From Bacteroidota bacterium (GTDB taxonomy: Bacteria; Bacteroidota; Ignavibacteria; UBA10030; UBA8401), in the NCBI GenBank assembly GCA_035506275.1, contig DATJPT010000002.1, positions 62,001-126,000 of the forward strand: 64,000 nucleotides of DNA. The letters run 5' to 3'. The notes beneath the pieces were generated by a model. The model worked only from the letters and a program-made list of their open reading frames with translations. It was not told where the DNA came from and did no database searches. Shown piece after piece: positions 27,375-35,546 of the stretch (the first letter of the stretch is position 1; the number at the start of each line of letters is the position of its first letter). Both the position numbers and the translations under genes were made by a program.

Positions 27375-28688
27375 CTATTTTTGTTCAATGACAATTTCTC
27401 CTTCACGCAGCGCGACAATACCCGGGATGCTGGCATGAATACGCGCACCGAGTTTCCCTTCCGGAATATCAGCGATGACTTCCCCTGCCTTCACAGCGCT
27501 TCCGGATCTCACAACCGGAGTCGCCGGCATTCCGATATGCTGGGACAAGGGTATCCGCACGCTTTCCGGACGAAAATTCCTTTCGCGATAATGGGCCGGC
27601 ACGTCATAATCTTTTACGCCAAGTTTTCCGATAAGTTGTTTCAACGGAACGTGTCTCCCGTCGTAGATGGGATGAGGTTTCACGTCCCGGCTGCCGTTCC
27701 ATGCTATTCCCTTTGCTTTGAGATCGACCTTTGCCTTGTCGCATGCTTCCTTCGGGTACAGATCTTCAGGACAAGCGTACAGCGTGCAGAGCCCGCAGGA
27801 GCAGCAGAGCTGCGCCCATTGGTTCCAAAGATCTTGGCCGGATGCCGTGAAGCTGAGGCTTCGCATGACCTTGTGCGGCTGCACATCGTAACCCAAGAGA
27901 TACCGGGGGCAAAACTCCGTGCAGTAACTGCACTGGTCGCACGCCGATTTCCCAATGCGATGCTTCGATTGTTCGGGCAAACTTTTCCTTGTCATCAGCC
28001 GGTGTTCAACAGGCAGAACGACCAGGCCGGCGCAAGTTTTGGTCACCGGAAGGGACATATCCGTGGCGAGCTTTCCCATCATGATCCCGCTGACGAAAAC
28101 AGCGTAGTCGGTGACCGTTGCTCCCCCCGCCGCCGCAATAACGTCTGCGAAGCTGATCCCAAGGGGAACGGTAAACGTTGACGGCTCTTTGACCGCCCCC
28201 GCAACCGTAATGCATTTTGCGGTGACCGGAACTCCTTCGGACGCATAATACATGTTCCGCAATGTCTCGACATTGTTGACGATGACGCCGATGTCGGCAG
28301 GGATGCCCTGCGGCGGAACGAGCCGTTTCGTCGTCTCATACACCAGAATGTATTCATCCCCTGTCGGATAATAATCTCCAAGCAGTCTCAGTTCGATGTT
28401 CGTCCTTTCAAGCGACGATTTCACAGCGCCGAGCCGTTCTTCGTATTTTTTCTTGACGCCCAGGATCCCTTTCTTCGCTCCCGTCGATGACATCAATTGA
28501 ACCATCCCCTGGACAACGGGCTCGGGTTCCCGCACCAGCAATTCCAGATCCTTATGAAGAAGAGGTTCGCATTCCGCGCCATTTGCAAGAACGTATTCGG
28601 CGTTGGATGCCGCCTTAACATGCGAGGGAAATCCCGCTCCTCCGCAACCGACAACTCCGGCACTTTTTATTTTTTCATGGAAGGTCAC
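27375..28688 (-). CDS. pduS: RnfC-like ferredoxin/cobalamin-reductase, PduS-like
   Basis: 437 residues. N-terminal flavin/NADH-binding part with GVVGCGGAGFPSHVK, then a SLBB-like segment (about 150-230: AVKEPSTFTVPLGISFADVI), two [4Fe-4S] motifs CDQCSYCTEFCP and CCSCGLCTLYACP (about 255-310), and a C-terminal barrel-sandwich domain (GEVIADIPEGKLGARI ... IPGIVALREGE). This is the PduS architecture: an NADH-using flavoprotein that reduces cobalamin or passes electrons to the shell protein PduT, whose gene follows. The frame begins with GTG at 28688; there is no in-frame ATG or Shine-Dalgarno sequence near, so the start is the weak point. The pair probably serves a microcompartment coded elsewhere. 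Confidence 0.92.
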   Translation of the reverse strand: MTFHEKIKSAGVVGCGGAGFPSHVKAASNAEYVLANGAECEPLLHKDLELLVREPEPVVQGMVQLMSSTGAKKGILGVKKKYEERLGAVKSSLERTNIELRLLGDYYPTGDEYILVYETTKRLVPPQGIPADIGVIVNNVETLRNMYYASEGVPVTAKCITVAGAVKEPSTFTVPLGISFADVIAAAGGATVTDYAVFVSGIMMGKLATDMSLPVTKTCAGLVVLPVEHRLMTRKSLPEQSKHRIGKSACDQCSYCTEFCPRYLLGYDVQPHKVMRSLSFTASGQDLWNQWAQLCCSCGLCTLYACPEDLYPKEACDKAKVDLKAKGIAWNGSRDVKPHPIYDGRHVPLKQLIGKLGVKDYDVPAHYRERNFRPESVRIPLSQHIGMPATPVVRSGSAVKAGEVIADIPEGKLGARIHASIPGIVALREGEIVIEQK

Positions 28689-28745
28689 GTTGAAGAACCA
28701 TGTTGTTCATCGGGGGATTGATTCTTACGCATGGTGAACTCGTGA

Positions 28746-28792
28746 CAATTGCCGGGCGCCGGTAACGGCGGACATTCGCCATTCGGCAATTG
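28746..28792. terminator. Inverted repeat between the GT39 and pduS genes
   Basis: CAATTGCCG (28746-28754) and CGGCAATTG (28784-28792) form 9-base perfect arms around a GC-rich loop that can fold on itself (GGCGCC). No T-run, so termination is uncertain; it may separate the two transcripts. Confidence 0.35.
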
Positions 28793-28803
28793 CCGTTCGA
28801 CGA

Positions 28804-30372
28804 TCATTCATAATGCTTTAATTGCGGCCACAATTCCCGGAGGGGCACCTTTAGATTCCGGCAGACATAGATGGCGAGGTTGTTTTCATACGGCATCGCA
28901 TATTTACTTCTCACGGTATCCGCGATCGTCACACTTTCAAATCTATCGGTCTTCCCTTTCAAGTCTCCGCCGAGAATAATAACAAGCTCACCGGTATAAT
29001 TGCGCGGCCCCCAGAGCCAATAATTGTTGTGCGGACCGATCGCTTTGGGCAGGTCATACTTCTTGGAATAATAATCGATCGCACCGCACCGGCCGTAATT
29101 ATCCCCAAAGATCGCGCAGACCGCCTGGTCCTGCGGAGAAAGCGAATGATAGACCTTCGCCACCGCCGCCGCTTTCTCTTCCCACCCGAACATGTCCGCA
29201 TAGAATTGAGGAAGACTGTCCAATTTCTTTCCTTCGGGAGTTGAAGGTTTTATCCCCAGAAGATCGGCGAAGCGGATGTACGTCTCGACTGGTAAGATTG
29301 GAATAGCCAACGGAGCTAAAAAAATTCCCGCGGCAACAACGACGCCGTACACGGGACGAATCCAGCGCGCTATTCCCGATGAGGTCCACTTTTCAATCGC
29401 GACGCCCCCGGCGGCGAAGAGAGCCGGATACGCCGGAGACAGGTATTCCGGTTTGCTGTGTCCGTTCACGAGCAGCACGGTCATTGCGGTAAGATAGATA
29501 AAGCCCAAGAGGCGGTAGCGTTTTTCCGTTCTCGAAAAGAGAACCCAAAAAAGGCCGGCGAGCCACAGCGGAAGAGTGACGGGGTTTTGCAGAAGCAGCT
29601 GCCCGCTGAGAAAGATCATCGGCGTGAGCGAGGAATATTTGTGGCCCGATGCATTCCCGATGAATTCGAGATGTGCCAGGCCGTGCGCTGCGTTCCAGAG
29701 AATAAAAGGAAGAAACAGCGCGAAGGCGATTCCGCCGGCGATGTACGGATATTCGGTCTTCAGCCAGCGTCGTTCCGAGGTTGCGGCAACGCCCGCCAAA
29801 ATTCCCAGACCGAGCCAGAGGACGCTGATCTTATTCAGCAATCCCAGGCCCAGGAGGAATCCGAGCTGCAGCCAGTATTTTTTATCGCCGGTGTTTACAA
29901 GACGGACAAGCAGGTACGCAGACCAGGCCCAAAAGAGGAGATCGAATGCGTTCATTGAAAAAAATCCGTCCATCGCAAGAAGAATAAGCGACACCAACGC
30001 GGCGAGCGAAGCGATCCCCTGAGCAAACCTCCCGCCGCCGAGCTCCCGCGCCATAAGGCCGGTAAGAAAAACTGTTGCCGCCCCCGCTATGGCGGGAAGC
30101 AGACGGATTGCGAAGATCGAATCGCCGAACAAAAACCGGTTCACCACTAAAATAAAGATGGAAAGAGGAGGCTGATCGACGTACCCTGCGCTGAGATGCT
30201 CGCTGCATGCGGCATAGTAGAGCTCATCGCGGAATATGCCGTATCCGGCGAAGGCGTTCGTATAGAGATGAATCAATAATTTCGCGCAGGCAAACAGCAG
30301 AAGGAACAGTGTGCCGGGCGAAAGGATCGCTTTGCGGCCGGCTTGAAAGCTCTGTGAAAAGGTCTGAGACAT
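28804..30372 (-). CDS. GT39/ArnT-like membrane glycosyltransferase
   Basis: 522 residues, GT-C fold with many membrane helices. The first periplasmic loop has FRDELYYAACSEHLSAGYVDQPPL, where the acidic pair (DE) is the catalytic feature of dolichyl- or undecaprenyl-phosphate-sugar transferases; FAIRLLPAIAGAATVFLTGLMARELGG and LLLFWAWSAYLLVRL-type helices follow. A soluble C-terminal part of about 170 residues (NNYWLWGPRNYTGELVIILGG) completes the protein. It would transfer a sugar from a polyprenyl phosphate donor to lipid, protein or polysaccharide on the periplasmic side; the acceptor is unknown. It lies 19 bases behind a small lipoprotein gene. Confidence 0.85.
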   Translation of the reverse strand: MSQTFSQSFQAGRKAILSPGTLFLLLFACAKLLIHLYTNAFAGYGIFRDELYYAACSEHLSAGYVDQPPLSIFILVVNRFLFGDSIFAIRLLPAIAGAATVFLTGLMARELGGGRFAQGIASLAALVSLILLAMDGFFSMNAFDLLFWAWSAYLLVRLVNTGDKKYWLQLGFLLGLGLLNKISVLWLGLGILAGVAATSERRWLKTEYPYIAGGIAFALFLPFILWNAAHGLAHLEFIGNASGHKYSSLTPMIFLSGQLLLQNPVTLPLWLAGLFWVLFSRTEKRYRLLGFIYLTAMTVLLVNGHSKPEYLSPAYPALFAAGGVAIEKWTSSGIARWIRPVYGVVVAAGIFLAPLAIPILPVETYIRFADLLGIKPSTPEGKKLDSLPQFYADMFGWEEKAAAVAKVYHSLSPQDQAVCAIFGDNYGRCGAIDYYSKKYDLPKAIGPHNNYWLWGPRNYTGELVIILGGDLKGKTDRFESVTIADTVRSKYAMPYENNLAIYVCRNLKVPLRELWPQLKHYE

Positions 30373-30391
30373 CGGTCAGCGAACGATATTT

Positions 30392-30964
30392 CTAATTCTT
30401 CTGATGAAGATACGCCTTGAACCGGGCGGCAAAATCGGACTTCGGCGCAAAATTATTTTCTCTGGTGGTGAGCAGGATCTCTTTCGTCGTGAGGGTATTC
30501 CAGTAGACGACGGTGCTGTCTTTTCCCGGAATCACAACGCCGTTCGTCGCCACGAGAGATTGATCCCCTTTGATCACAAACCGGAGTGTATCGTTGTGGA
30601 ATTCGTGCTTGAAGACATCGTCAAGATTGGCAAAAATCGCTTTTTCCGTCCAGACAAGGACGCTGTCCTCGATGGCCAGGCTCCGCTCTTTGACATACAG
30701 CCCGTCGTGCATCCGTTCGAGAAGATAATCGTCCCCCTTCCATGAGCGGATCGCTTCGTCGAAGTCTTTGGACTGCTTTGTCTGATCCGACTCGTCCGAT
30801 TGTACATTACGCATTGTGGAAACAATCGTTCCGCTTTTTCCGTCGTCATTCATCGTGATTTTGTACTCGGTGATTTCACTTGCAAGACATCCGAGACCGG
30901 CAAAGGCAAGCAAAAGAGAGACGAAAAAGGAGCAACACTTCATTGGTGTGATCGGCTTTTCCAT
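30392..30964 (-). CDS. Small exported lipoprotein, function unknown
   Basis: 190 residues from ATG 30964, chosen because AAGGAG lies 7 bases upstream; the in-frame ATG six codons earlier overlaps this ribosome site. The N-terminus MEKPITPMKCCSFFVSLLLAFAGLGCLAS carries a lipobox (AGLGC). The mature part is mixed beta with many charged residues (TEYKITMNDDGKSGTIVSTM, FKHEFHNDTLRFVIKGD, STVVYWNTLTTKEILLTTRE). No family recognised. It reads straight into the GT39-like gene (19-base gap), so a shared role at the cell envelope is possible. Confidence 0.7.
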   Translation of the reverse strand: MEKPITPMKCCSFFVSLLLAFAGLGCLASEITEYKITMNDDGKSGTIVSTMRNVQSDESDQTKQSKDFDEAIRSWKGDDYLLERMHDGLYVKERSLAIEDSVLVWTEKAIFANLDDVFKHEFHNDTLRFVIKGDQSLVATNGVVIPGKDSTVVYWNTLTTKEILLTTRENNFAPKSDFAARFKAYLHQKN

Positions 30965-31037
30965 GATGACACTCCTTACCATTGTGAGACAAGCGGGAAT
31001 ATATCACGCCAGCACAAGAGCAATCGTTGTCAGCAAA

Positions 31038-31066
31038 AGTGTAGCGATTATTGGGGAGAGAAGCAA
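31038..31066 (-). promoter_or_regulatory. Possible promoter of the lipoprotein/GT39 genes
   Basis: Minus strand TTGCTT (31061-31066), 17 bases, TACACT (31038-31043), about 75 bases upstream of the ATG at 30964. Confidence 0.35.
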
Positions 31067-31105
31067 GAAAGGGGGGCAAAGGCGCAGCGGCATGAAAAGG
31101 GATCG

Positions 31106-31273
31106 TTATCTTATTCCCCGTTTTTTCTTTTCGATGATCACCTGGGCATCGACAGGAGCTGCGCAAAGAGGGCAGACATACCGCTTCGTCGTTTCGTTAA
31201 AATCGGGCTCGTTTGTCTGGTGACAATTCGGGCATTGTATCGTCAGCGGTTTTTCTTCGCGGGGTTTGGGCAT
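31106..31273 (-). CDS. 55-residue zinc-ribbon protein
   Basis: A very short gene in the gap between the lipoprotein and GH3 genes. The protein begins MPKPREEKPLTIQCPNCHQT, continues NEPDFNETTKRYVCPLCAAP and ends with a basic tail VIIEKKKRGIR. Two CPxC knuckles (CPNC and CPLC) 17 residues apart make a zinc ribbon. No other domain. The basic tail could contact nucleic acid. The ATG at 31273 has only a weak AGG upstream. The regular spacing of the two knuckles and uninterrupted codons argue that it is real; the function is unknown. Confidence 0.65.
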   Translation of the reverse strand: MPKPREEKPLTIQCPNCHQTNEPDFNETTKRYVCPLCAAPVDAQVIIEKKKRGIR

Positions 31274-31344
31274 GGTTCAGAGCCTGTTTCTTTTGTTCCC
31301 AACGCGGACGTTCAGAACGAGATACCGCATCCCTGGAGTGCGGC

Positions 31345-31367
31345 GCTCCCAATCGGAGATTGGGAGC
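31345..31367. repeat. GCTCCCAA...TTGGGAGC palindrome
   Basis: GCTCCCAATC-GGAGATTGGGAGC, a near-perfect inverted repeat, same family as the sites at 21.8, 36.4 and 42.7 kb. It stands between the GH3 stop and the zinc-ribbon gene and may help end transcription. Confidence 0.65.
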
Positions 31368-31392
31368 GAGACTCGCAAAGCACGCCCCTCCG

Positions 31393-33894
31393 TTACTTCA
31401 ATTGTATCGTTTCCTTCAACGGCAGATCTCGCGACGATGTTCCGATCAGGATTTGATACGTACCTTTCGATGTTGCCCATTCGGCTTTCACATCGTCATA
31501 ATACGCAAACGAGCTGTTACCGAGATGGAGCGTAACTTCCTTTTTCTCTTTCGGCTGCAGGAAGACTTTTGCAAAGGCCTTTAGTTCTTTCTCAGGCCGG
31601 AGAACTTTCGCTCCGTCGTCATGGACATACACCTCCACAACTTCCGCCCCGGCCACACTTCCGGTATTCTCGACGCTGACGGTCACGGCGTATTCATTAG
31701 TTGCGCCATTAGCCGCAGGCACAACCTTTGGATCGGTAATGGAGAATTTTGTGTAGGATAATCCATAGCCGAACGGAAATCGGACATCGATCTTCTTCGT
31801 GTCGAAATGGCGATAGCCGACAAGGATGCCGTCGTTGTATTCCGTCTCGTGATTGGCTCCCGGATATGAACCGTACGCCGAACAATCTTCCCATTTCTTC
31901 GGGAAGGTGACGGGGAGTTTGCCCGACGGATCGACCGCTCCGGAGAGGACTTCCGCAATTGCCTGGGCTCCCTCCTGCCCCGGATACCATGCTTCTACAA
32001 GAGCGCTGACGTGGTTAACCCAGTCTTCCATCACGATCTGCGCCCCGGCTTCGAGCACGACGATCGTGCGGGGATTCGCTTTTGTCACAGCATTGATCAA
32101 ATTCACCTGGGCCGCCGGCAGATCGATCGTCGGACGGTCAAACCCTTCTGATTCCTGCAGCTGCGAATCGCCCACAAACAGTATCGCCGCATCGCTCTTT
32201 TGCGCGAGGGCGACGACTCCGGGTATTTTATCCTCGCTCGGTTTTGCAAGCCCGAGCCGCGCGACCGCGCCCCCCTGATTTTCATAATATTCCATTTTAA
32301 TGTCGTACGATTTTCCCGCTTCCATCACGTAATTGATGGTCCGGGCTTCCTCGGCATGCTGGCTCCAGTTGTCGATCAACAGCGTATCGTTGATATAAAA
32401 ACGGACGCCGTCGTCGGTCGATACTGAAAATTCGAACGTGCCGGATTCAGCTGCATGGAGCGTCCCGGTCCACCGGACGGAAAAGCTGTCGACGCCGATT
32501 ACTCCGGGGGCCGGACTTCCATCACCCCAGTCGAAATTCACGGTCGAGTCAACACGGCGGAGCGCCGGTTCTCCGTGCAGATCTTCATTGTTAAAATATT
32601 CTCCGAGCAAGCCTTTTTTACCCGGCTCGTTCGGAGGTGAGAGCAGATCGGAACTGATCGGCGTGATCGCTCCCGGCATTTCCGCTCCGATCAAATAATT
32701 GAAGGTCACAGCTTTTCCGAACATCCTTCTCAACGCGGCGAGCGGCGATTCAGCGGGAGATGGATTCACCATCGAGCTGCCTCCGCCGCCGGTGCGGGCG
32801 ACGTTGGCGTTCGGACCGATAACCGCAACCGATTTCAGCGACGAGATGGAAAGAGGGAGCGCATTATTGTCGTTCTTGAGCAGGACGATTCCCCCGCGCG
32901 CGACATCCAATGCAACGGAACGCTGCGGAGCGGCGTCGGCCTGCGGCTTCTCGGACGGAACGGCATCGAAGAGTCCGAGGCGGAACATCACGCGGAGGAT
33001 GCGTCTGATTTTATCGTCGATCGTCGCCTCCGTGACTTTGCCTTCCTTGATCAGCGGCATAAGCTTTTCTTTGTTGAGGAAGTCCCCGGTCGGCATTTCA
33101 AGGTCGAGTCCGTTATTTGCTGTTGCGAGCGTGCTGTGCACCGCTCCCCAATCGGACATCGCGAGCCCCTGGAACTGCCATTCTTTTTTCAGCGCTTGTT
33201 GAAGAAGGAATGTATTTTCGGCACAGAAGGATCCGTTCAGTTTGTTGTATGCTGCCATGATCGCGAGAGCCCCTCCCTCTTCAACGGCCGCTTTGAATCC
33301 GGGAAGATATATTTCGTACAGCGCACGCATGCCGACCTTGTTGTTGATGATATCACGCTCAAATTCCTGATTATTCGTGGCGTAATGTTTGACCGTGGCA
33401 GCGACGTTGCCGCTCTGGACTCCCCGGACATACGACACAGCGACACGGGAAGTGAGGTACGGATCTTCGCCGTAGCTCTCAAAATTTCTTCCCCCTTGAG
33501 GGACGCGATTGATGTTGATGCATGGCCCGAGGATGACGTTGCGGTCTTTGGCCTTCACCTCCTGCGAGATCGCCCATCCGTATTTTGCCGCCAGCGATGT
33601 GTCCCACGTCGACGCAAGCATGACCGCCACCGGAAACGCCGTGGAGGTTCCCCATCGGACTCCTACAGGGCCGTCGGTCATTTTCAGCTCAGGAATGCCG
33701 AGGCGTGCATTCGGTTTCGTGCCGAATCCGGTTCCTCCCAGCATGTCGATCTTTTCTTCAAGCGTCATTTTTGAAATCAAATCGTCGATCCGTTTCTCAA
33801 CCGGCGTCTGCGGATCTTTGTATCCCCCTTCGGCAGAGAGCGCAAGCTGAACGAACAGCACAAGCATTGTGCAAAGCAAGAGTGAACGTTTCAT
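31393..33894 (-). CDS. Exported GH3 beta-glucosidase with PA14 domain
   Basis: 833 residues from ATG 33894; AAGGA 8 bases upstream and a signal peptide (MKRSLLLCTMLVLFVQLALS) fix this start over the longer frame. GH3 N-terminal barrel with MTDGPVGVRWG, GRNFESYGEDPYL, KHYATNNQE and the nucleophile Asp 248 in GLAMSDWGAVHS. The GH3 C-terminal domain (from about 340: GIVLLKNDNNALPL) is split by a PA14 domain at about 428-551 (GLLGEYFNNEDLHG, STDDGVRFYINDTLLIDNW). A fibronectin-III-like domain ends it (YGLSYTKFSIT, VEVYVHDDGAKVLRPEKELK). PA14-bearing GH3 enzymes cleave beta-glucosides or xylosides from plant-type oligosaccharides. It is probably monocistronic. Confidence 0.95.
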   Translation of the reverse strand: MKRSLLLCTMLVLFVQLALSAEGGYKDPQTPVEKRIDDLISKMTLEEKIDMLGGTGFGTKPNARLGIPELKMTDGPVGVRWGTSTAFPVAVMLASTWDTSLAAKYGWAISQEVKAKDRNVILGPCININRVPQGGRNFESYGEDPYLTSRVAVSYVRGVQSGNVAATVKHYATNNQEFERDIINNKVGMRALYEIYLPGFKAAVEEGGALAIMAAYNKLNGSFCAENTFLLQQALKKEWQFQGLAMSDWGAVHSTLATANNGLDLEMPTGDFLNKEKLMPLIKEGKVTEATIDDKIRRILRVMFRLGLFDAVPSEKPQADAAPQRSVALDVARGGIVLLKNDNNALPLSISSLKSVAVIGPNANVARTGGGGSSMVNPSPAESPLAALRRMFGKAVTFNYLIGAEMPGAITPISSDLLSPPNEPGKKGLLGEYFNNEDLHGEPALRRVDSTVNFDWGDGSPAPGVIGVDSFSVRWTGTLHAAESGTFEFSVSTDDGVRFYINDTLLIDNWSQHAEEARTINYVMEAGKSYDIKMEYYENQGGAVARLGLAKPSEDKIPGVVALAQKSDAAILFVGDSQLQESEGFDRPTIDLPAAQVNLINAVTKANPRTIVVLEAGAQIVMEDWVNHVSALVEAWYPGQEGAQAIAEVLSGAVDPSGKLPVTFPKKWEDCSAYGSYPGANHETEYNDGILVGYRHFDTKKIDVRFPFGYGLSYTKFSITDPKVVPAANGATNEYAVTVSVENTGSVAGAEVVEVYVHDDGAKVLRPEKELKAFAKVFLQPKEKKEVTLHLGNSSFAYYDDVKAEWATSKGTYQILIGTSSRDLPLKETIQLK

Positions 33895-33972
33895 GGAATT
33901 GGTCCTTCTTCTAATTGAACGTGAGATTAGCATCATTCCAAATTTCCGCCGGACAGCACGAAAACAGTTGTG

Positions 33973-34000
33973 AATGTAAGCAAAAATCAGACGGTTTCAA
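33973..34000 (-). promoter_or_regulatory. Possible GH3 promoter
   Basis: Minus strand TTGAAA (33995-34000), 16 bases, TACATT (33973-33978), about 80 bases upstream of the GH3 ATG. The -35 element lies inside one arm of a long inverted repeat. Confidence 0.45.
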
Positions 34001-34055
34001 ATTGAGCTCGCTTTTCGGTGGTGTTCCAGTTTGAGAGGAGCCTTTAATTTGAAAC
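33994..34055. promoter_or_regulatory. 10-base inverted repeat around the GH3 promoter
   Basis: GTTTCAAATT (33994-34003) and AATTTGAAAC (34046-34055) are perfect inverted copies with 42 bases between. One covers the GH3 -35 element; a pair of operator half-sites or a regulator-made loop would explain it. The fragment CCAGTTTGAGAGG between them resembles the dispersed repeat family. Confidence 0.4.
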
Positions 34056-34098
34056 GGAATCGGGATGCAAATTTTCAGGGAGAGGAATTTGGCATACC

Positions 34099-34854
34099 CT
34101 ATTTTTTATCCTTAAAGGGATACCTCTCTCCCTGTGGATCTTCCTGATCATCGTCGAAGTAGTTCATTCCACCGACCCTTCGGTAGCTTTTGGTCAAGAA
34201 CTCCCATTGGAACGCGAAAACCGTTCGATGTTTCACGTCCCGATTGTCAAAGTAAACAATCTTCCCGTAAACCTGTCTTGCGTTATGAGCGGTATCTGGA
34301 ACCCACCACTTACAGGAGTCAGGTTGATCGACCATTGTAGGCCTTACGGGGAGAACGTAAGTTTCTCCAGGAGAAAGACTATACATTTCTTTATCAATTC
34401 CTCCTGCCAGAAACATACTATCAATATATGCGAGAGTATCTCTCGCCAAGTATTCAAATATGTAGGTGATGGTTACCTTTTTGGCGGGAGTCTTACCACT
34501 ATTTGTAATAGAAATCTTAGCCATTTCATATGGCTTTTTGAAATAAAGAGTATCGATTCGGCTTACTCCGACATAAGCTCGAAGTTCGGCATCGGTAGCA
34601 ACTTTAGATATGCATGTTTGTATGCCACTGGTAATAACAAGACAGATGGTTACAAATCCCAAAATATAAGCGGAGCGATTTTTCTTGAAATCAGACAGCC
34701 AAGGGTGATTTATCTCATATGCTTTTTCATCCTTTTGGTCTTCGCTTGTCATTGTTGGCGAATCGCCTTCTGTCAAAAAAGGGGTATTGGCAGGTTTTTC
34801 GGCTATCTTTTTATTGGGGCTGTTTGCGGCTCTCTTTGCGTGTTTTTTTCCCAT
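34099..34854 (-). CDS. Single-span membrane protein of unknown function
   Basis: 251 residues from ATG 34854, preceded by AGGGGA 7 bases upstream; the longer frame overlaps the divergent gene and lacks a site. A charged, Lys/Ala-rich N-terminus (MGKKHAKRAANSPNKKIAEK) of about 60 residues precedes one membrane helix (SAYILGFVTICLVITSGIQ), and the C-terminal part is a beta-rich extracytoplasmic domain (RAYVGVSRIDTLYFKK, ISITNSGKTPAKKVTITY, VYGKIVYFDNRDVKHRTVF). This is the pattern of many orphan genes in mobile or accessory regions. Codon use and base composition are more AT-rich than the flanks. It is 30 bases from, and divergent to, the 88-residue frame. Confidence 0.6.
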   Translation of the reverse strand: MGKKHAKRAANSPNKKIAEKPANTPFLTEGDSPTMTSEDQKDEKAYEINHPWLSDFKKNRSAYILGFVTICLVITSGIQTCISKVATDAELRAYVGVSRIDTLYFKKPYEMAKISITNSGKTPAKKVTITYIFEYLARDTLAYIDSMFLAGGIDKEMYSLSPGETYVLPVRPTMVDQPDSCKWWVPDTAHNARQVYGKIVYFDNRDVKHRTVFAFQWEFLTKSYRRVGGMNYFDDDQEDPQGERYPFKDKK

Positions 34855-34884
34855 TTGGCGTTCCCCTAATATTTTTGGAGTGGT

Positions 34885-35151
34885 ATGAATAAAGGTAATG
34901 AGAAAAACCTGAAAGAGAAACAACTAATGTTTTGCCTTAGTAAATGGCTTTCCAGAGAAGAAGCGTATGCACTGGCAAAATCAATGCGAACACCGGACAA
35001 GTGGTCTATTTACAAAATTGCAGAGAATCCGAATGCGCGGCATATTCGAGAGAGCGAGTCTTGGGTCGTGGTTCGGCCTTTTCGGAAGGGCGAAGCGGTT
35101 AGAGCCGGCGAGGGGATTTTTGAGGAGAAAAATTTGGATTATATGCTATAA
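34885..35151 (+). CDS. Small hypothetical protein (88 residues)
   Basis: GGAG lies 4 bases before ATG 34885. Sequence is charged and soluble: MNKGNEKNLKEKQLMFCLSK, then LSREEAYALAKSMRTPDKWS and ESWVVVRPFRKGEAVRAGEG. No family recognised. The stop lies inside a palindrome shared with the stop of the convergent toxin-like gene (13-base overlap). Located between the membrane protein and the Panacea-type pair, so it may belong to the same accessory unit. Confidence 0.5.
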   Translation: MNKGNEKNLKEKQLMFCLSKWLSREEAYALAKSMRTPDKWSIYKIAENPNARHIRESESWVVVRPFRKGEAVRAGEGIFEEKNLDYML

Positions 35152-35153
35152 TC
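35137..35153. terminator. Palindrome covering two convergent stop codons
   Basis: GATTATA-TGC-TATAATC. Both convergent frames end inside it. It is short and AT-rich, so weak as a terminator, but symmetrical. Confidence 0.3.
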
Positions 35154-35546
35154 AAGGTCATTATAGCCAATTACTTCTTTGCAAAGAAGTGTTTTGATTG
35201 CCTCGTACGTAGTCTCATCAATTCTTCCTTTATAGTGCTTAAAAGAAGGAAATTCAAACGGTTGATAAAAATTCACAACCGCACATGATGATTCTTTGGG
35301 ATTAAAGCCCTGGGCGATATCTTCGTACCCCTTATGAATTGGAAATGTAAGGCGGTCTGGTTTAGCAGAAGCAGACAAAGGAATTATATTGAAAATGGAT
35401 TCGTGGTCTTCAACCAAGTCCCTTAACATGACAACAAGAACAAAGCGCGGCCCCTTAAAAACTCTCTTGGTGTCGTGAAGCTTGATGTCTTTGTCAATTG
35501 CAGACCACACCTCTCTGGGCTGTGGTAGTCTAATTTTAGGGATCAT
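35139..35546 (-). CDS. Candidate toxin, MazF/PemK-like, partner of the Panacea protein
   Basis: 135 residues from ATG 35546, which overlaps the end of the antitoxin-like gene by 11 bases; the longer frame would run 41 bases into it. The pattern is PQPREVWSAID at the start, then RFVLVVMLRDL, FNIIPLSASAKPDRLTFPI, GFNPKESSCAVVNFYQPFEF and a closing GRIDETTYEAIKTLL. The order of strands and the end G-x-[LI]-x4-Y-x2-I resemble MazF/PemK-type RNases, but there is no decisive catalytic signature, so this is inference from layout as much as from sequence. In toxin-antitoxin units with a Panacea domain the second gene is the toxin and varies widely in fold. Confidence 0.5.
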   Translation of the reverse strand: MIPKIRLPQPREVWSAIDKDIKLHDTKRVFKGPRFVLVVMLRDLVEDHESIFNIIPLSASAKPDRLTFPIHKGYEDIAQGFNPKESSCAVVNFYQPFEFPSFKHYKGRIDETTYEAIKTLLCKEVIGYNDLDYSI

